Assembly: GCF_008807375.1 (NCBI RefSeq)
Contig: NZ_CP043311.1
Location: 2,646,001 to 2,710,000, forward strand
DNA from: Pseudomonas lalkuanensis
Lineage (GTDB): Bacteria > Pseudomonadota > Gammaproteobacteria > Pseudomonadales > Pseudomonadaceae
Reading direction: 5' to 3'
Length of the DNA stretch: 64,000 nt
Shown: positions 29,223 through 37,537 of the stretch, in pieces
Position numbering within the stretch: position 1 is the first letter of the stretch
Layout: each line of letters starts with the position of its first letter
Translations under genes and position numbers: made by a program
Notes under the pieces: model-generated
Databases searched by the model: none
What the model saw: only the letters and a program-made list of their open reading frames with translations
What the model was told of the DNA's origin: nothing

Positions 29223-29942
29223 ATGTCCGATGCGGAAAACAGCCGCTTCGTCATTCGTGATCGAAACTGGCACCCCAAGGCCCTGACCCCCGACTACAAG
29301 ACGTCCATTGCCCGTTCCCCGCGCCAGGCGCTGGTGAGCATTCCGCAGTCCGTCTCCGAGACCAGCGGCCCCGATTTCTCCCACCTGAAGATGGGCGAGC
29401 ACGACAACGACCTGCTGCTCAACTTCAACAACGGCGGGCTGCCCATCGGCGAGCGCATCATCGTTTCCGGCCGCGTCATGGACCAGTACGGCAAGCCGGT
29501 TCCCCACACCCTGGTGGAAATGTGGCAGGCCAACGCCGGCGGCCGCTACCGCCACAAGAACGACCGCTACCTGGCGCCGCTCGACCCGAACTTCGGTGGT
29601 GTCGGCCGTGTCCTGACCGACAGCGAAGGCCGCTACATCTTCCGCACCATCAAGCCGGGCCCTTACCCCTGGCGCAACGGCCCGAACGACTGGCGCCCGG
29701 CGCACATCCATTTCTCCATCAGCGGGCCGTCCATCGCCACCCGCCTGATCACCCAGCTGTATTTCGAAGGTGACCCGCTCATCCCGATGTGCCCCATCGT
29801 CAAGAGCATCGCCAATCCCGACGCGGTTCAGACGCTGATCGCCAAGCTCGACATGAGCAACGCCAATCCCATGGATTGCCTGGCGTACCGCTTCGACATC
29901 GTCCTGCGCGGCCAGCGCAAGACCCACTTCGAAAACCGCTGA
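29223..29942 (+). CDS. pcaH: Protocatechuate 3,4-dioxygenase beta subunit PcaH
   Basis: Subunit of 239 residues carrying the non-heme Fe(III). The iron ligands are two tyrosines (in [17 protein letters not shown] and GPYPWRN) and two histidines (RPAHIHFSI). It cleaves protocatechuate between the hydroxyls to 3-carboxymuconate. The ATG at 29223 follows AAGAGGAATCCGTG. pcaG starts 12 bases after its stop, giving an alpha-beta operon. Confidence 0.97.
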   Translation: MSDAENSRFVIRDRNWHPKALTPDYKTSIARSPRQALVSIPQSVSETSGPDFSHLKMGEHDNDLLLNFNNGGLPIGERIIVSGRVMDQYGKPVPHTLVEMWQANAGGRYRHKNDRYLAPLDPNFGGVGRVLTDSEGRYIFRTIKPGPYPWRNGPNDWRPAHIHFSISGPSIATRLITQLYFEGDPLIPMCPIVKSIANPDAVQTLIAKLDMSNANPMDCLAYRFDIVLRGQRKTHFENR

Positions 29943-29954
29943 GGAGATACGCGC

Positions 29955-30560
29955 ATGCCTATCGAACTGCTGCCGGAAACCCCCTCGCAGACCGCCGGCC
30001 CCTACGTGCACATCGGCCTGGCCCTGGAAGCGGCCGGCAATCCGACCCGCAGCCAGGAAATCTGGAACCAGATGGCCAAGGCCGACGCCCCCGGCCAGCA
30101 CATCCTGCTGCTGGGCAATGTCCATGACGGCAATGGCCACCTGGTGCGCGACTCCTTCCTGGAGTTCTGGCAGGCCAACCACGAAGGCGTCTACGACACC
30201 GCCTTCGACCTGGAGAAGCCGTTCAACAGCTTCGGCCGCACCGCCACCACCTTCGATGCCGGCGAGTGGACCCTGCAGACCATCAAGCCGGGCGTGGTTA
30301 AGAACGCCGCGGGCGTGGCCATGGCGCCGCATATCAACGTGTCGCTGTTCGCCCGTGGCATCAACATCCACCTGCAGACGCGTATCTATTTCGACGACGA
30401 GGCCGCCGCCAACGCCGCCGACCCGGTGCTCAACCTGATCGAGCAGCCGCAACGCCGCGAAACCCTGGTGGCGCGCCGCTGCGAGGTGGGTGGCAAGCTG
30501 GCCTATCGCTTCGACATCCGTATCCAGGGCGAAGGGGAAACGGTGTTCTTTGACTTCTAG
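29955..30560 (+). CDS. pcaG: Protocatechuate 3,4-dioxygenase alpha subunit PcaG
   Basis: Subunit of 201 residues, homologous to PcaH but without the iron ligands; it completes the active site and the (alpha-beta)12 shell. Family pieces are ETPSQTAGPYVHIGLALEAA, FLEFWQANHEG and APHINVSLFARGINIHLQTR. It follows pcaH at 12 bases with GAGGAGATACGC as ribosome site. The next gene starts within its last 11 bases. Confidence 0.97.
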   Translation: MPIELLPETPSQTAGPYVHIGLALEAAGNPTRSQEIWNQMAKADAPGQHILLLGNVHDGNGHLVRDSFLEFWQANHEGVYDTAFDLEKPFNSFGRTATTFDAGEWTLQTIKPGVVKNAAGVAMAPHINVSLFARGINIHLQTRIYFDDEAAANAADPVLNLIEQPQRRETLVARRCEVGGKLAYRFDIRIQGEGETVFFDF

Positions 30561-31650
30561 GGAACTGGACCCCGCATTCGATGCGCTGAGCGAGCCCGTT
30601 GGCCAGCGCATCGAACGGCACTTCGACGCACAGCTGGAGGCCAGGGGTTACCGGGCCGATGCGGCGCAACGCACAGCCATTGGCCGTCTCGGCCAATGGC
30701 TGGAGTCGTTTCTGGCGGGAAAATCCGGCTGGTTGCGCCGTCCGCGCGCGGGGCTTTACCTCTGGGGTGGAGTGGGGCGCGGCAAGAGCTTCGTGATGGA
30801 CGCCTTTTTCGCCGCGGCGCCGCTCGTCGCAAAGCGACGCGTGCACTTCCATGCCTTCCTCCAGGAATTGCAGGGGCGCATGCGCAACTTCGCCGGGCAA
30901 CCCGACCCGCTGGCCCTGGCCGCCCGGGCGCTGGCCGAAGAAACGCGGCTGCTGTGCTTCGACGAGTTCCACGTTCACGACATCGGTGACGCCGTGCTCC
31001 TCGGGCGCCTGCTCAAGGTGCTGGTGGAGGAGGGCGTGGGCCTGGTCTGCACCTCCAACTACCACCCGGATGGGCTCTGTCCGAATCCGCTCTACCGCGA
31101 ACGCTTCAAGCCGGCCATCGCCCTGATCGAGAAACGCTTCGAGGTGCTCAACCTCGATGGCGGCGAGGACTACCGCCAGCGCCGCGGAGTGCTGGAAGCC
31201 TGGGGCAGTTATTGCTGGCCTCTGTCGGGCTTCACCGATGGCTGGGTCGACCGGCAACTGGGACTGACGCCGGCTGCCACGCGCGACGTGGAGGTCGCCG
31301 TCAATCACCATCCCCTGCGTGTGCGGGCGATGGAAGGAGAGCGTGCCTGGCTTGACTTCGACGAACTGTGCCGACGACCACATTCCAGTGCCGACTTCCT
31401 CTGGCTCAGCCAGCGCTTCGGGCGGCTCGCCATCAGCGGCGTGCCTTGCCTGGGCGAGGAAGCCATCGACGTGCAACAGCGCTTCGTCAACTTGATCGAC
31501 ATCGCCTACGACGCCGGCATCCGCCTGCTGCTGGCCAGCGAGGCCAGCCTCGACGACTTGTGCCGGGGCAAACCCCATATGGACTTCTCCCGTACCCGCA
31601 GCCGGTTGCAACAGCTGGAACCGGTCCAGCCAGGGCAGGGAAGCGACTGA
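30550..31650 (+). CDS. AFG1/ZapE-family ATPase
   Basis: ATPase of 366 residues of the AFG1/ZapE type. Walker A is GGVGRGKS, Walker B LLCFDEFHVHD, and CTSNYHPDGLCPNPLYRERF is the family sensor region. A TTG at 30550 is the best start, overlapping pcaG by 11 bases; no ATG fits in front of the conserved start. In E. coli ZapE affects the division ring, and yeast AFG1 affects respiratory-chain assembly. Why one is coupled to protocatechuate dioxygenase is unknown. Pseudomonads usually carry another zapE copy elsewhere, so this may be a paralogue. Confidence 0.85.
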   Translation: MTSRELDPAFDALSEPVGQRIERHFDAQLEARGYRADAAQRTAIGRLGQWLESFLAGKSGWLRRPRAGLYLWGGVGRGKSFVMDAFFAAAPLVAKRRVHFHAFLQELQGRMRNFAGQPDPLALAARALAEETRLLCFDEFHVHDIGDAVLLGRLLKVLVEEGVGLVCTSNYHPDGLCPNPLYRERFKPAIALIEKRFEVLNLDGGEDYRQRRGVLEAWGSYCWPLSGFTDGWVDRQLGLTPAATRDVEVAVNHHPLRVRAMEGERAWLDFDELCRRPHSSADFLWLSQRFGRLAISGVPCLGEEAIDVQQRFVNLIDIAYDAGIRLLLASEASLDDLCRGKPHMDFSRTRSRLQQLEPVQPGQGSD

Positions 31651-31664
31651 CCGACGAGCCCAGA

Positions 31665-32594
31665 ATGCTTCAGATACTTGGTATTACCGCGCCCATCTTC
31701 ATCCTGATCGGTATTGGCTACCTGTCCGCCCGTGGGCGGCTGGTCAGCCCCGAGCAGGTGCTGGGGCTCGGAAAATTCGTCATCACCTTTGCCCTGCCGG
31801 CGCTGGTGATCCGCGCACTGCTGGAAAAGCCGCTGGACGAGGTGTTCGACGCCACCTATCTGCTGGCCTACGGCATCGGCTCCCAGCTGATGTTCTGGGG
31901 CGGCTTCCTGTTCGCTCGCCTGGTGCGCAGGGACAGCCTCAGCGGCAGTGCCCTGAGTGGCCTGGGCATGTCGGTATCCAACAGCGGTTTCGTTGGCTAT
32001 CCCATCGTCGCCATGGTGCTGGGTTCACCCGCTGCGGTGGCCCTGGCACTGGGCATGATGGTGGAGAACCTGCTGATGATCCCGCTGGCACTGGCCATTG
32101 CCGAACTGGGCCGGCAGAACGGTGGTGGGTTGCGCGCGGCGCTGCTGGACACCTTCATGCGTTTGCTGCGCAATCCGGTGATCATCGCCATCAGCGTCGG
32201 CCTGACACTGGCACTGCTCGGGGTTCGCCTGCCGGCCGTGCCGGCCAAGGTGGTCGAGATGCTGGCGATGGCCTCGGCACCGGTGGCGCTCTTCGTCATC
32301 GGCGCGAGCCTGAACGGGCTCAGGGCCGGCGGCCTGGTCAAGGACGTGGCCCAGCTCAGCATCGGCAAGCTGGTCCTGCACCCGCTGGCAGTGCTGCTCT
32401 GCTTCCAGCTGCTGCCGCCGGTGGACCCGGTGCTGCGGGTAGCCGGCGTGCTCTTCGCCTGCTCGCCGATGATGAGCATCTACCCCATCCTCGGCCAGCG
32501 CTACGGCCTGGAGGGTCGCTGCGCGGCGGCACTGGTGGTGTGCACCGTGCTTGCCTTCGTCAGCATCAGCCTGTTCATCGGTTTGCTGACCTGA
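31665..32594 (+). CDS. AEC-family (auxin efflux carrier) permease
   Basis: Membrane protein of 309 residues with about ten spans and the AEC topology: a start MLQILGITAPIFILIGIGYL, a middle loop with GRQNGGGLRAALLDTFMRLL, and the second half VAGVLFACSPMMSIYPILGQ. Members export or import small organic acids such as malonate or malate. It starts 14 bases after the ATPase gene and ends before the nitroreductase gene. A link with transport of an aromatic-pathway acid is possible but not shown. Confidence 0.87.
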   Translation: MLQILGITAPIFILIGIGYLSARGRLVSPEQVLGLGKFVITFALPALVIRALLEKPLDEVFDATYLLAYGIGSQLMFWGGFLFARLVRRDSLSGSALSGLGMSVSNSGFVGYPIVAMVLGSPAAVALALGMMVENLLMIPLALAIAELGRQNGGGLRAALLDTFMRLLRNPVIIAISVGLTLALLGVRLPAVPAKVVEMLAMASAPVALFVIGASLNGLRAGGLVKDVAQLSIGKLVLHPLAVLLCFQLLPPVDPVLRVAGVLFACSPMMSIYPILGQRYGLEGRCAAALVVCTVLAFVSISLFIGLLT

Positions 32595-32738
32595 GGTGAG
32601 GCCTGCCCTTGAGGTCCCTTGGAGTGGCTTGGCGAACCTTGGCAAGTGAATTCGCCCCCGCAAGCGGCCCCCGCCACTGACTATCCTCTCCAGGTCATCC
32701 GCACGAGCGTGCGGCCACCCTGGCAAGAGGAGGCAGCG

Positions 32739-33371
32739 ATGAGCAAGCGATTGAACGAAGAAGGCATGGACCTGCTGTTCCGCCAGGCACGTACCTACAG
32801 TGCCTGGCTGGACAAACCGGTTAGCGACGACACGTTGCGCGAACTGTACGACCTCATGAAATGGGGCCCCACCAGCGCCAACTGCTGTCCGGCGCGGATC
32901 CTTTTCCTGCGTACCCCCGAGGCCAAGCACCGCCTGTTGCCCGCACTGGCGCCTGGCAACGTCGACAAGACCATGGCGGCTCCAGTCACTGCCATCATCG
33001 CCTACGACCTGAAGTTCTATGAGCAACTGCCCAAACTTTTCCCCCACACCAATGCGCGCGCCTGGTTCGCCAATACGCCTGAACTGGCCGGACTCACCGC
33101 GCGGCGCAACAGCTCGTTGCAGGGGGCCTATTTCATGCTGGCAGCGCGGGCGGTCGGGTTGGATTGCGGGCCGATGTCGGGGTTCGACAATGCCCTGGTC
33201 GACCATGAATTCTTCCCTGCTGACGGGCGCGCGGATGCCTTCCAGCTGGAGCACTTCCCGGATAGCCAGGTGAAGTCCAGCTTCCTCGTCAACCTGGGCT
33301 ATGGCGATCCGTCGAAGCTGCATGCGCGCGGGCCGCGCCTGGACTTCGACGAGGTGTGCAAGCTGTTGTAG
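32739..33371 (+). CDS. RutE-like nitroreductase (malonic semialdehyde reductase type)
   Basis: Flavoprotein of 210 residues. The family start (MDLLFRQARTYSAWLDKPVS), KWGPTSANCCPARILFLRT, and AGLTARRNSSLQGAYFMLAA with LDCGPMSGFDNALVD match RutE/HadB-type NAD(P)H reductases. In the Rut pathway these reduce malonic semialdehyde to 3-hydroxypropionate. No rut genes lie nearby, so the substrate here is open. AAGAGGAGG gives it a strong ribosome site. Confidence 0.87.
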   Translation: MSKRLNEEGMDLLFRQARTYSAWLDKPVSDDTLRELYDLMKWGPTSANCCPARILFLRTPEAKHRLLPALAPGNVDKTMAAPVTAIIAYDLKFYEQLPKLFPHTNARAWFANTPELAGLTARRNSSLQGAYFMLAARAVGLDCGPMSGFDNALVDHEFFPADGRADAFQLEHFPDSQVKSSFLVNLGYGDPSKLHARGPRLDFDEVCKLL

Positions 33372-33389
33372 GGCGCGGGCCCCAGGAGT

Positions 33390-33487
33390 TGTGGGGGCGA
33401 TTTCAATCGCTAAGCAGACCGCAGGTCTGCCCTTCGGGTTTGAAGGAGGCAGCTGCGCTGCCATTTGCGAACGAATTCGCCCCCACA
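33390..33487. repeat. REP-like element, extended form
   Basis: TGTGGGGGCGATTTCAATCG and CGAATTCGCCCCCACA are the outer arms. Between them lie GCAGACC/GGTCTGC and GGCAGCTGCGCTGCC hairpins. Nearly the same insert is found in the element at 45689-45788, so the two share a recent origin. Confidence 0.82.
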
Positions 33488-33637
33488 TGGCACGCCGGGG
33501 TGTTGGCGTTTGCCGCGGTGGGGAGATGGCGACTCTGCCTCTTGAGCGGAGCCGTTGCCTGGCGCCGAGGTACCTGATCAAACCGGGGCGCCGCGTGGCG
33601 GGGCAAAAGTAAGAGCCGGGGGCGTCAGGGTCAATTG

Positions 33638-33665
33638 CGATTATCGAACTTTGGTTCGATAATCG
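33638..33665 (+). promoter_or_regulatory. PcaR operator upstream of pcaR
   Basis: CGATTATCGAAC (33638-33649), TTTG, GTTCGATAATCG (33654-33665): a perfect inverted repeat with 12-base arms. The right arm equals the core of the PcaR binding sequence known from P. putida (GTTCGATAATCGCAC). Placed 41 bases before pcaR, it fits autoregulation. Confidence 0.88.
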
Positions 33666-33706
33666 GCCGCACCTGCCGTGTCTGCGATTCACCAAGGACA
33701 ACAAGA

Positions 33707-34549
33707 ATGACCGACGAACTACGCTCTCCGCTGCCGCCCCTTGCCCCGCCAATCATCGCCTCGCCGGCCAAGCGCATCGAAGCCTTCACCGGTGACCCCA
33801 ACTTCATGACTTCCCTGGCCCGGGGCCTGGCGGTGATCCATGCTTTCCAGGAGCGCAAGCGCCACCTGACCATCGCCCAGATCAGCCACCGTACCGAAAT
33901 CCCCCGTGCCGCCGTGCGCCGCTGCCTGCATACGCTGATGAAGCTGGGCTACGTGACCACCGACGGGCGCACCTACTCGCTGCTGCCAAAGGTTCTGACC
34001 CTGGGTCACGCCTACCTGTCTTCGACCCCGCTGGCGGTTACCGCCCAGCCGATCCTCGACCGCCTCAGCGACCAGCTCCACGAAGCCTGCTCCATGGCCA
34101 CTCTGGAAGGGGACGAGATTCTCTACATCGCCCGTTCGGCCACGCCCAACCGGTTGATCTCCGTGGACCTCAGTGTCGGCAGCCGTCTCCCGGCCTACTG
34201 CACCTCCATGGGCCGCATCCTGCTCGCCGCCCTGGATGACGCCGCGCTGGACGACTACCTCGAACACGCCGACCTCCAGGTGAAGACCAGCCGCACCGTG
34301 CACACCGCAGAAGGGCTGCGCGCGAGCATCGCGGAGATCCGCCGCCAGGGCTGGGTGATTATCGACCAGGAACTGGAAATGGGCCTGCGTTCGGTGGCGG
34401 TTCCGGTGCGGGATTCCGCCGGCCAGGTGCTGGCGGCGTTGAACGTGGGCACCCACGTTGGCCGCATCAGCCGCCAGGAACTGGAAACCCGTTTCCTGCC
34501 GGCGCTGCTGGAGGCGAGCAAGGACCTGAGTACACGGTTGTTTCATTGA
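33707..34549 (+). CDS. pcaR: IclR-family regulator PcaR
   Basis: Regulator of 280 residues. The winged helix is FMTSLARGLAVIHAFQERKR, LTIAQISHRTEIPRAAVRRC and LHTLMKLGYVTTDGRTYSLL. The effector domain has LISVDLSVGSRLPAYCTSMG and QELEMGLRSVAVPV, both typical. PcaR with beta-ketoadipate activates pcaIJ, pcaBDC, pcaF and pcaK in P. putida. It has its own operator upstream and a second one before pcaK. The lower-pathway genes it governs are outside this window. Confidence 0.95.
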   Translation: MTDELRSPLPPLAPPIIASPAKRIEAFTGDPNFMTSLARGLAVIHAFQERKRHLTIAQISHRTEIPRAAVRRCLHTLMKLGYVTTDGRTYSLLPKVLTLGHAYLSSTPLAVTAQPILDRLSDQLHEACSMATLEGDEILYIARSATPNRLISVDLSVGSRLPAYCTSMGRILLAALDDAALDDYLEHADLQVKTSRTVHTAEGLRASIAEIRRQGWVIIDQELEMGLRSVAVPVRDSAGQVLAALNVGTHVGRISRQELETRFLPALLEASKDLSTRLFH

Positions 34550-34569
34550 GGGGACGGTGGCGCTTTTCC

Positions 34570-34597
34570 TGTGGGGGCGAATGAATTCGCCCCCACA
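34570..34597. repeat. Short REP-like palindrome
   Basis: TGTGGGGGCGAATGAATTCGCCCCCACA is an almost perfect palindrome without loop, the shortest form of the family here. It lies 20 bases after the pcaR stop and could end its transcript. Confidence 0.82.
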
Positions 34598-34651
34598 GAA
34601 GAACAGCAACCGCAGCGCCTGCAGGATGCGTTCGAATACCGAACGCTTTGC

Positions 34652-34668
34652 CGATTATCGAATTGAAC
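34652..34668 (+). promoter_or_regulatory. PcaR site upstream of pcaK
   Basis: CGATTATCGAATTGAAC repeats the CGATTATCGAA arm of the pcaR operator, followed by a near match to GAAC. It lies about 200 bases before pcaK, in a 314-base gap otherwise empty apart from a REP palindrome. Expected role: activation of pcaK by PcaR. Confidence 0.72.
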
Positions 34669-34863
34669 CGCCAGGCCGCTCTTCGTAAGGTCTGCACAGC
34701 CGCGCTACCAGCCAGCGCGGCCAATAACAACAATGAGAGTCCGTTCCGGTCGTAGCCTGTATTGCCGGAGACACCCTCATTCCTGTCCAGTCCGAGTCTT
34801 CCCCGTCAGAGGCCGCAGAGAATGGCCCGCATGCGGAGGAGGGCCAATCGCAGGAATACTTGC

Positions 34864-36213
34864 ATGACCAGCCCAGCCCACCTGCCCGCCACGGGCACCC
34901 TGGATGTCCAATCCTTCATCAATGCCCAGCCGCTATCCGCCTACCAATGGCGCGTTGTGCTGCTGTGTTTCCTCATCGTTTTCCTCGACGGCCTGGATAC
35001 TGCCGCCATGGGCTTCATCGCCCCGGCGCTGACCCAGGACTGGGGCATCGACCGCGCCAGCCTTGGCCCGGTGATGAGCGCCGCGCTCATCGGCATGGTC
35101 TTCGGGGCCCTCGGCTCCGGCCCCATGGCCGACCGCTTCGGGCGCAAGGTGGTGCTGGTAACGGCGGTTTTCCTGTTCGGGCTGTTCAGCCTGATCTCCG
35201 CCTTCAGCGCCAACCTCGAACAACTGCTGATTCTCCGTTTCCTCACCGGCCTCGGGTTGGGCGCCGCCATGCCCAATGCCACCACGCTGCTCTCCGAATA
35301 CACCCCCGAGCGCCTCAAGTCGCTGCTGGTGACCAGCATGTTCTGCGGCTTCAACCTCGGCATGGCCTCCGGCGGCTTCGTTTCCGCCTCGATGATCCCG
35401 GCCTACGGCTGGCACAGCCTGCTGCTGCTCGGCGGCATCCTGCCGCTGGCGCTCGCCGTGGTGCTGCTGGTCTGGCTGCCGGAATCGGCACGCTTCCTGG
35501 TGGTACGCAACAAGGGCGCGGACAAGGTGCGCAAGGCTCTGGCACCCATAGCGCCTGCTGAAGTGGCGACCGCCTCCGGCTTCAGCGTGCCGGAACAGAA
35601 GACCGTACAGAGCCGCAACGTCTTCAAGGTGATCTTCTCCGGCACCTACAGCGCCGGCACCCTGTTGCTCTGGCTGACCTATTTCATGGGCCTGGTGATC
35701 GTCTACCTGCTCACCAGTTGGCTGCCCACCCTGATGCGCGACAGCGGCGCCAGCATGGAACAGGCAGCCTTCATCGGTGCGCTGTTCCAGTTCGGCGGCG
35801 TGCTCAGCGCCGTTGGCGTGGGCTGGGCCATGGACCGTTTCAATCCGCACAAGGTGATCGGCGCGTTCTACCTGATGGCGGGCGTCTTCGCCTATTGCGT
35901 GGGCAAGAGCCTCGGGGAGGTGACGCTGCTGGCCACCCTGGTACTGCTGGCCGGGATGTGCGTCAACGGCGCGCAATCGGCCATGCCGTCCCTGGCGGCG
36001 CGCTTCTACCCGACCCAGGGCCGCGCCACCGGCGTGTCCTGGATGCTCGGCATTGGCCGTTTCGGCGCCATCCTGGGTGCCTGGATCGGCGCGACCCTGT
36101 TGGGCCTGGGCTGGAACTTCGAACAAGTGTTGACCGCGTTGGTGGTGCCGGCCGCCATCGCGACTACCGCGGTGGTGATAAAGGGGCTGGTAAGTCACGC
36201 AGACGCAACCTGA
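34864..36213 (+). CDS. pcaK: 4-hydroxybenzoate/protocatechuate transporter PcaK
   Basis: MFS aromatic-acid:H+ symporter of 449 residues with twelve spans. The conserved first-span motif is VFLDGLDTAAMGFIAPAL, and GPMADRFGRKVVL is the loop 2-3 signature. DGLDT is the PcaK form of the DGxD motif needed for transport. Start is the ATG at 34864. PcaK imports 4-hydroxybenzoate and also takes part in chemotaxis to it. A PcaR site is upstream, and the pob/pca genes in this window use its substrate. Confidence 0.92.
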   Translation: MTSPAHLPATGTLDVQSFINAQPLSAYQWRVVLLCFLIVFLDGLDTAAMGFIAPALTQDWGIDRASLGPVMSAALIGMVFGALGSGPMADRFGRKVVLVTAVFLFGLFSLISAFSANLEQLLILRFLTGLGLGAAMPNATTLLSEYTPERLKSLLVTSMFCGFNLGMASGGFVSASMIPAYGWHSLLLLGGILPLALAVVLLVWLPESARFLVVRNKGADKVRKALAPIAPAEVATASGFSVPEQKTVQSRNVFKVIFSGTYSAGTLLLWLTYFMGLVIVYLLTSWLPTLMRDSGASMEQAAFIGALFQFGGVLSAVGVGWAMDRFNPHKVIGAFYLMAGVFAYCVGKSLGEVTLLATLVLLAGMCVNGAQSAMPSLAARFYPTQGRATGVSWMLGIGRFGAILGAWIGATLLGLGWNFEQVLTALVVPAAIATTAVVIKGLVSHADAT

Positions 36214-36351
36214 TCGGCTTATCTGTAACCGTTCATCTCAACCCACGGCATGTAGGAAAAGGCTCACATAGAATCCGGAAACGAAGATCGCGGGCGCTTG
36301 CCAACCGGCATGACGCCCGCGACGTACAACAACGACAAGAGTGCCTGATCC

Positions 36352-37311
36352 ATGGATAGTCGCCTGCTGAGTGAACGCAGTAGGGTGTTCGAGCGTGCGG
36401 ACCCCTATGCCGTGTCCGGATATGTGAACCAGCATGTCGGGTCGCACTGCATCCGGCTGCCCTCGGCCGGCCATCCGCAGGCCAGCCTCAACCACCGCAA
36501 GTTCGCCAACCTCGACCTCTGTCGCATCAGCTACGGCGGTGCCGTGCGCGTCACCTCGCCGGCGCTGGAAACCATCTACCACCTGCAGATTCTCCTCAGC
36601 GGCCATTGCCTCTGGCGCGGCCACAAGCAGGAGCACTACCTGGCCCCCGGCGAGCTGTTGCTGATCAACCCTGACGACCCGGTGGACCTGACCTATTCGG
36701 ACGATTGCGAAAAATTCATCCTGAAGATGCCGACCACCCTGCTGGAAAGCATCTGCGAGGAGCAGCGCTGGCATCGGCCGAGCCCCGGCGTGCGTTTCCT
36801 GCAGAACAATTACCAGCTCAATGAGCTGGAAGGCTTCGTCAACCTGCTGGCCATGGTCTGCCAGGAGGCGGAAGCGAGCGACGCACTGCCGAGGGTGCAG
36901 GAGCATTACGCGCAGATCGTCGCCAGCAAGATGCTCAGTCTGATGAAGACCAACGTCAGCCGCGAGAGCCTGGGCTGCCAGGAGGCCTCCTTCGAGCGCA
37001 TCCTGGCCTACATCGAGCACAACCTGAAACAGGACATCAGCAGCGAGTTCCTCGCTCGTCAGGCCAGCATGAGTCTGCGCTCCCTCTACGCGCTGTTCGA
37101 GCGCCACCTGGGCACCACGCCCAAGCACTACATCCGCCAGAAGAAGCTGGAGCGCATTCGCGCCTGCCTGGCCGACCCGAGCTGCAACGTGCGCAACGTC
37201 ACCGAGCTGGCCCTGGATTACGGCTTCCTGCACCTCGGGCGTTTCTCCGAGAGCTACAAGGGGCTGTTTGGTGAATTGCCTTCCGACACGCTGAAGCGGC
37301 GCGGGCTCTGA
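36352..37311 (+). CDS. benR: AraC/XylS-family activator BenR
   Basis: Regulator of 319 residues closely like XylS and BenR. The N-terminal part starts MDSRLLSERSRVFERADPYA. The DNA-binding end reads DISSEFLARQASMSLRSLYA, LFERHLGTTPKHYIRQKKLE and LDYGFLHLGRFSESYKGLFG. With benzoate as effector it activates the ben operon, and the two XylS-type repeats it should bind lie 128-163 bases after its stop. Confidence 0.95.
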   Translation: MDSRLLSERSRVFERADPYAVSGYVNQHVGSHCIRLPSAGHPQASLNHRKFANLDLCRISYGGAVRVTSPALETIYHLQILLSGHCLWRGHKQEHYLAPGELLLINPDDPVDLTYSDDCEKFILKMPTTLLESICEEQRWHRPSPGVRFLQNNYQLNELEGFVNLLAMVCQEAEASDALPRVQEHYAQIVASKMLSLMKTNVSRESLGCQEASFERILAYIEHNLKQDISSEFLARQASMSLRSLYALFERHLGTTPKHYIRQKKLERIRACLADPSCNVRNVTELALDYGFLHLGRFSESYKGLFGELPSDTLKRRGL

Positions 37312-37330
37312 TCTCGCCTGCTTTTTTCCT

Positions 37331-37421
37331 TGTGGGAACGAATTCATTCGCGATCGGCGTGTGCGCAGCGGCAACAACGGCAACGCTGTGCGTTGCCTTC
37401 GCGAATGAATTCGCTCTTACA
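37331..37421. repeat. REP-like element, extended form
   Basis: TGTGGGAACGAATTCATTCG and CGCGAATGAATTCGCTCTTACA are slightly mismatched outer arms around a GCAGCGGCAAC/GTTGCC-type inner part. It lies between benR and the benA promoter. Confidence 0.8.
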
Positions 37422-37438
37422 GGCGTTTACCAGGACTC

Positions 37439-37474
37439 TGCAAAAAACGGATAGCGATCTGCAAAAAGCGGATA
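37439..37474 (+). promoter_or_regulatory. benA promoter: BenR/XylS direct repeats of the ben promoter
   Basis: TGCAAAAAACGGATA (37439-37453) and TGCAAAAAGCGGATA (37460-37474) are direct repeats, 21 bases from start to start, each fitting TGCA-N6-GGNTA of XylS. Order and spacing equal the Pm promoter of the TOL plasmid. A CCTAACCT-type -10 follows near 37495. benA starts 63 bases after the second repeat. Confidence 0.93.
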
Positions 37475-37537
37475 TTGCCGTTTCCCCCGCATCCCTAACC
37501 TGACCTGGCCTGAACAATAACAACGGAGGCCCTGGCC

